A DNA stretch of 64,000 bases from a virus. Each line of letters begins with the position of its first letter. Within the stretch, counting starts at the first letter, position 1. This document shows, piece after piece, positions 63,338 through 64,000 of this stretch. A program made the position numbers and the translations under genes. The notes beneath the pieces are model-generated. The model was not told the DNA's origin, ran no database searches, and saw only the letters and a program-made list of their open reading frames with translations. The stretch spans positions 1 through 64,000 of the IMG/VR virus record IMGVR_UViG_3300032287_004273. One strand, written 5' to 3'.

Positions 63338-63365
63338 AGTATAGGGAATTGAGGTTGAGAAACAA
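63338..63365 (-). promoter_or_regulatory. Leaderless promoter without the palindrome module
   Basis: Minus strand: -35 TTGTTT (63360-63365), 16 bp, -10 TATACT (63338-63343), eight bases to ATG 63329. No CCAGGG palindrome lies upstream. The promoter is almost identical to that of 63595. Confidence 0.78.
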
Positions 63366-63382
63366 GATTTATTTGTGTTTTT

Positions 63383-63595
63383 TTAGTCTTTTTTCAAGGA
63401 GTTGATCGTGTTTTCGACGTATCGCTTGACATCATTATCCCAATTGATCATCAACCCTAGCACTGAAGTTAAAAAGGCTTCGGTTGAGACTTGGATCAAT
63501 GCTTCGTCGCCATTCACGCGCTTGCACACGCTTTGTTTGTATGTTGCGACAAGGGTTTCGGCGATTTGCTGTGAGGCTTCGTAAGTTGTAATCAT
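63383..63595 (-). CDS. Small helical protein
   Basis: 70 residues: T-Y-E-A-S-Q-Q-I-A-E-T-L-V-A-T-Y-K-Q-S-V-C, then S-V-L-G-L-M-I-N-W-D-N-D-V-K. Unrecognised. Confidence 0.5.
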   Translation of the reverse strand: MITTYEASQQIAETLVATYKQSVCKRVNGDEALIQVSTEAFLTSVLGLMINWDNDVKRYVENTINSLKKD

Positions 63596-63601
63596 GTGAG
63601 A

Positions 63602-63629
63602 AGTATAGGGAGTTGAGAGAGGGAAACAA
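63602..63629 (-). promoter_or_regulatory. Leaderless promoter
   Basis: -35 TTGTTT (63624-63629), 16 bp, -10 TATACT (63602-63607), six bases (TCTCAC) to ATG 63595. Confidence 0.8.
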
Positions 63630-63736
63630 GGTTTATTTGTGTTTTTATTTCACTTTTTTCTGCAAGCGCAAAGCACTAGGAGAGAGAGAGTTAGGATGCT
63701 CATCTGCAAGTAGGTGAATGAGAGAAGGTTAAAGAG

Positions 63737-63760
63737 GAGGGATCGAACCTCCTCAGGTTG
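63737..63760 (-). terminator. Hairpin downstream of the 63766 gene
   Basis: GAGGAGG-TTCGATC-CCTCCTC on the minus strand, with a short CTTT after it; a 7-bp stem. Resembles a tRNA T-arm, but no cloverleaf surrounds it. Confidence 0.6.
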
Positions 63761-63765
63761 AGCGC

Positions 63766-63981
63766 TTAGTGAATGTAATCATGAGCGGCTTCGCCGCATT
63801 CGTCTGAGGGAATACTTTCAAGCTCCTCAGGTGTGAGCGCAACGTATTCATCACCAACCTTTTTCAAGGCTTTAATGATGAAAGCATCACAAAAGTCTGG
63901 GTAGTCACACATATCAATTCCATCCATCTCAATGTCGAAGCATTCGACTGCTTCGCCGTTAACCGTTAATTTCATATCCAT
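63766..63981 (-). CDS. Small acidic protein
   Basis: 71 residues; M-D-M-K-L-T-V-N-G-E-A-V-E-C-F-D-I-E-M-D-G. A -10-like TAGTCT (63988-63993) is six bases before the ATG, but its -35 is beyond the window edge. Unrecognised. Confidence 0.5.
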   Translation of the reverse strand: MDMKLTVNGEAVECFDIEMDGIDMCDYPDFCDAFIIKALKKVGDEYVALTPEELESIPSDECGEAAHDYIH

Positions 63982-64000
63982 GTGAGAAGACTAAGCGAAG

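Noticed and set aside
63650-63703. 17-residue frame MSILTLSLLVLCACRKK
   Set aside because: Too short to support alone; kept only as part of the microprotein observation.

Overview
The window reads as a long stretch of a tailed-phage (siphovirus) genome. On the minus strand at 16-6 kb there is a tail-tip module in lambda order: gpL-, gpK-, two gpI-like proteins and a gpJ-like hub divided over two open reading frames, followed by fibre-type proteins running off the left edge. The remainder holds phage nucleotide metabolism, glycosyltransferases, lysis genes, tRNAs and dozens of tiny genes. No capsid, terminase, integrase or polymerase gene is in view. An embedded spanin-like pair suggests a host with an outer membrane; the exact host cannot be read from the sequence.

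Layout. 1-17.3 kb: virion genes on the minus strand, interrupted at 1.2-6.0 kb by a plus-strand block (glycosyltransferases, a possible annealase, an acetyltransferase). 17.4-31 kb, plus: a nuclease-fold protein, GMP reductase, a GH46 lysin, three tRNAs around a GC-rich structured non-coding segment, a second glycan block, dCMP deaminase, metallophosphoesterase, spanins, ThyX and a kinase-like protein. 31-36.5 kb: a small sigma-like factor, a MoxR ATPase plus VWA/metallopeptidase pair and an acyl carrier protein. 36.5-49 kb: a dense run of very small plus-strand genes, many with zinc knuckles or single membrane helices, with a patch of broken genes at 43.8-44.95 kb. 49.0-50.3 kb: a non-coding region with four near-perfect palindromes at about 71 bp spacing, an origin or operator candidate, beside an AT-hook protein and a RuvB-like ATPase. 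52-64 kb: small minus-strand genes and four tRNAs, richer in GC, most single genes or pairs separated by a repeated intergenic module.

The most striking signal is regulatory. At about 27 genes on both strands a sigma70-type promoter (TTG-N3, 16-17 bp, TA-N3-T) ends about six bases before the ATG, which puts the start codon at or within a few bases of the predicted transcription start. Most transcripts would therefore be leaderless. In the right arm each such promoter is preceded by a hairpin, often followed by a U-tract, and by a conserved CCAGGG-GTAG-CCCTGG palindrome, so each gene or pair sits in an insulated cassette. A second promoter subfamily with a conserved spacer drives small genes at 42-46 kb. 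Within operons, genes often join as TAATATG or ATGA with no obvious Shine-Dalgarno sequence.

Gene starts were chosen by ATG, by spacing from the -10 element, or by coupling to the upstream stop. Family assignments rest on motif recognition only; no database search was possible.
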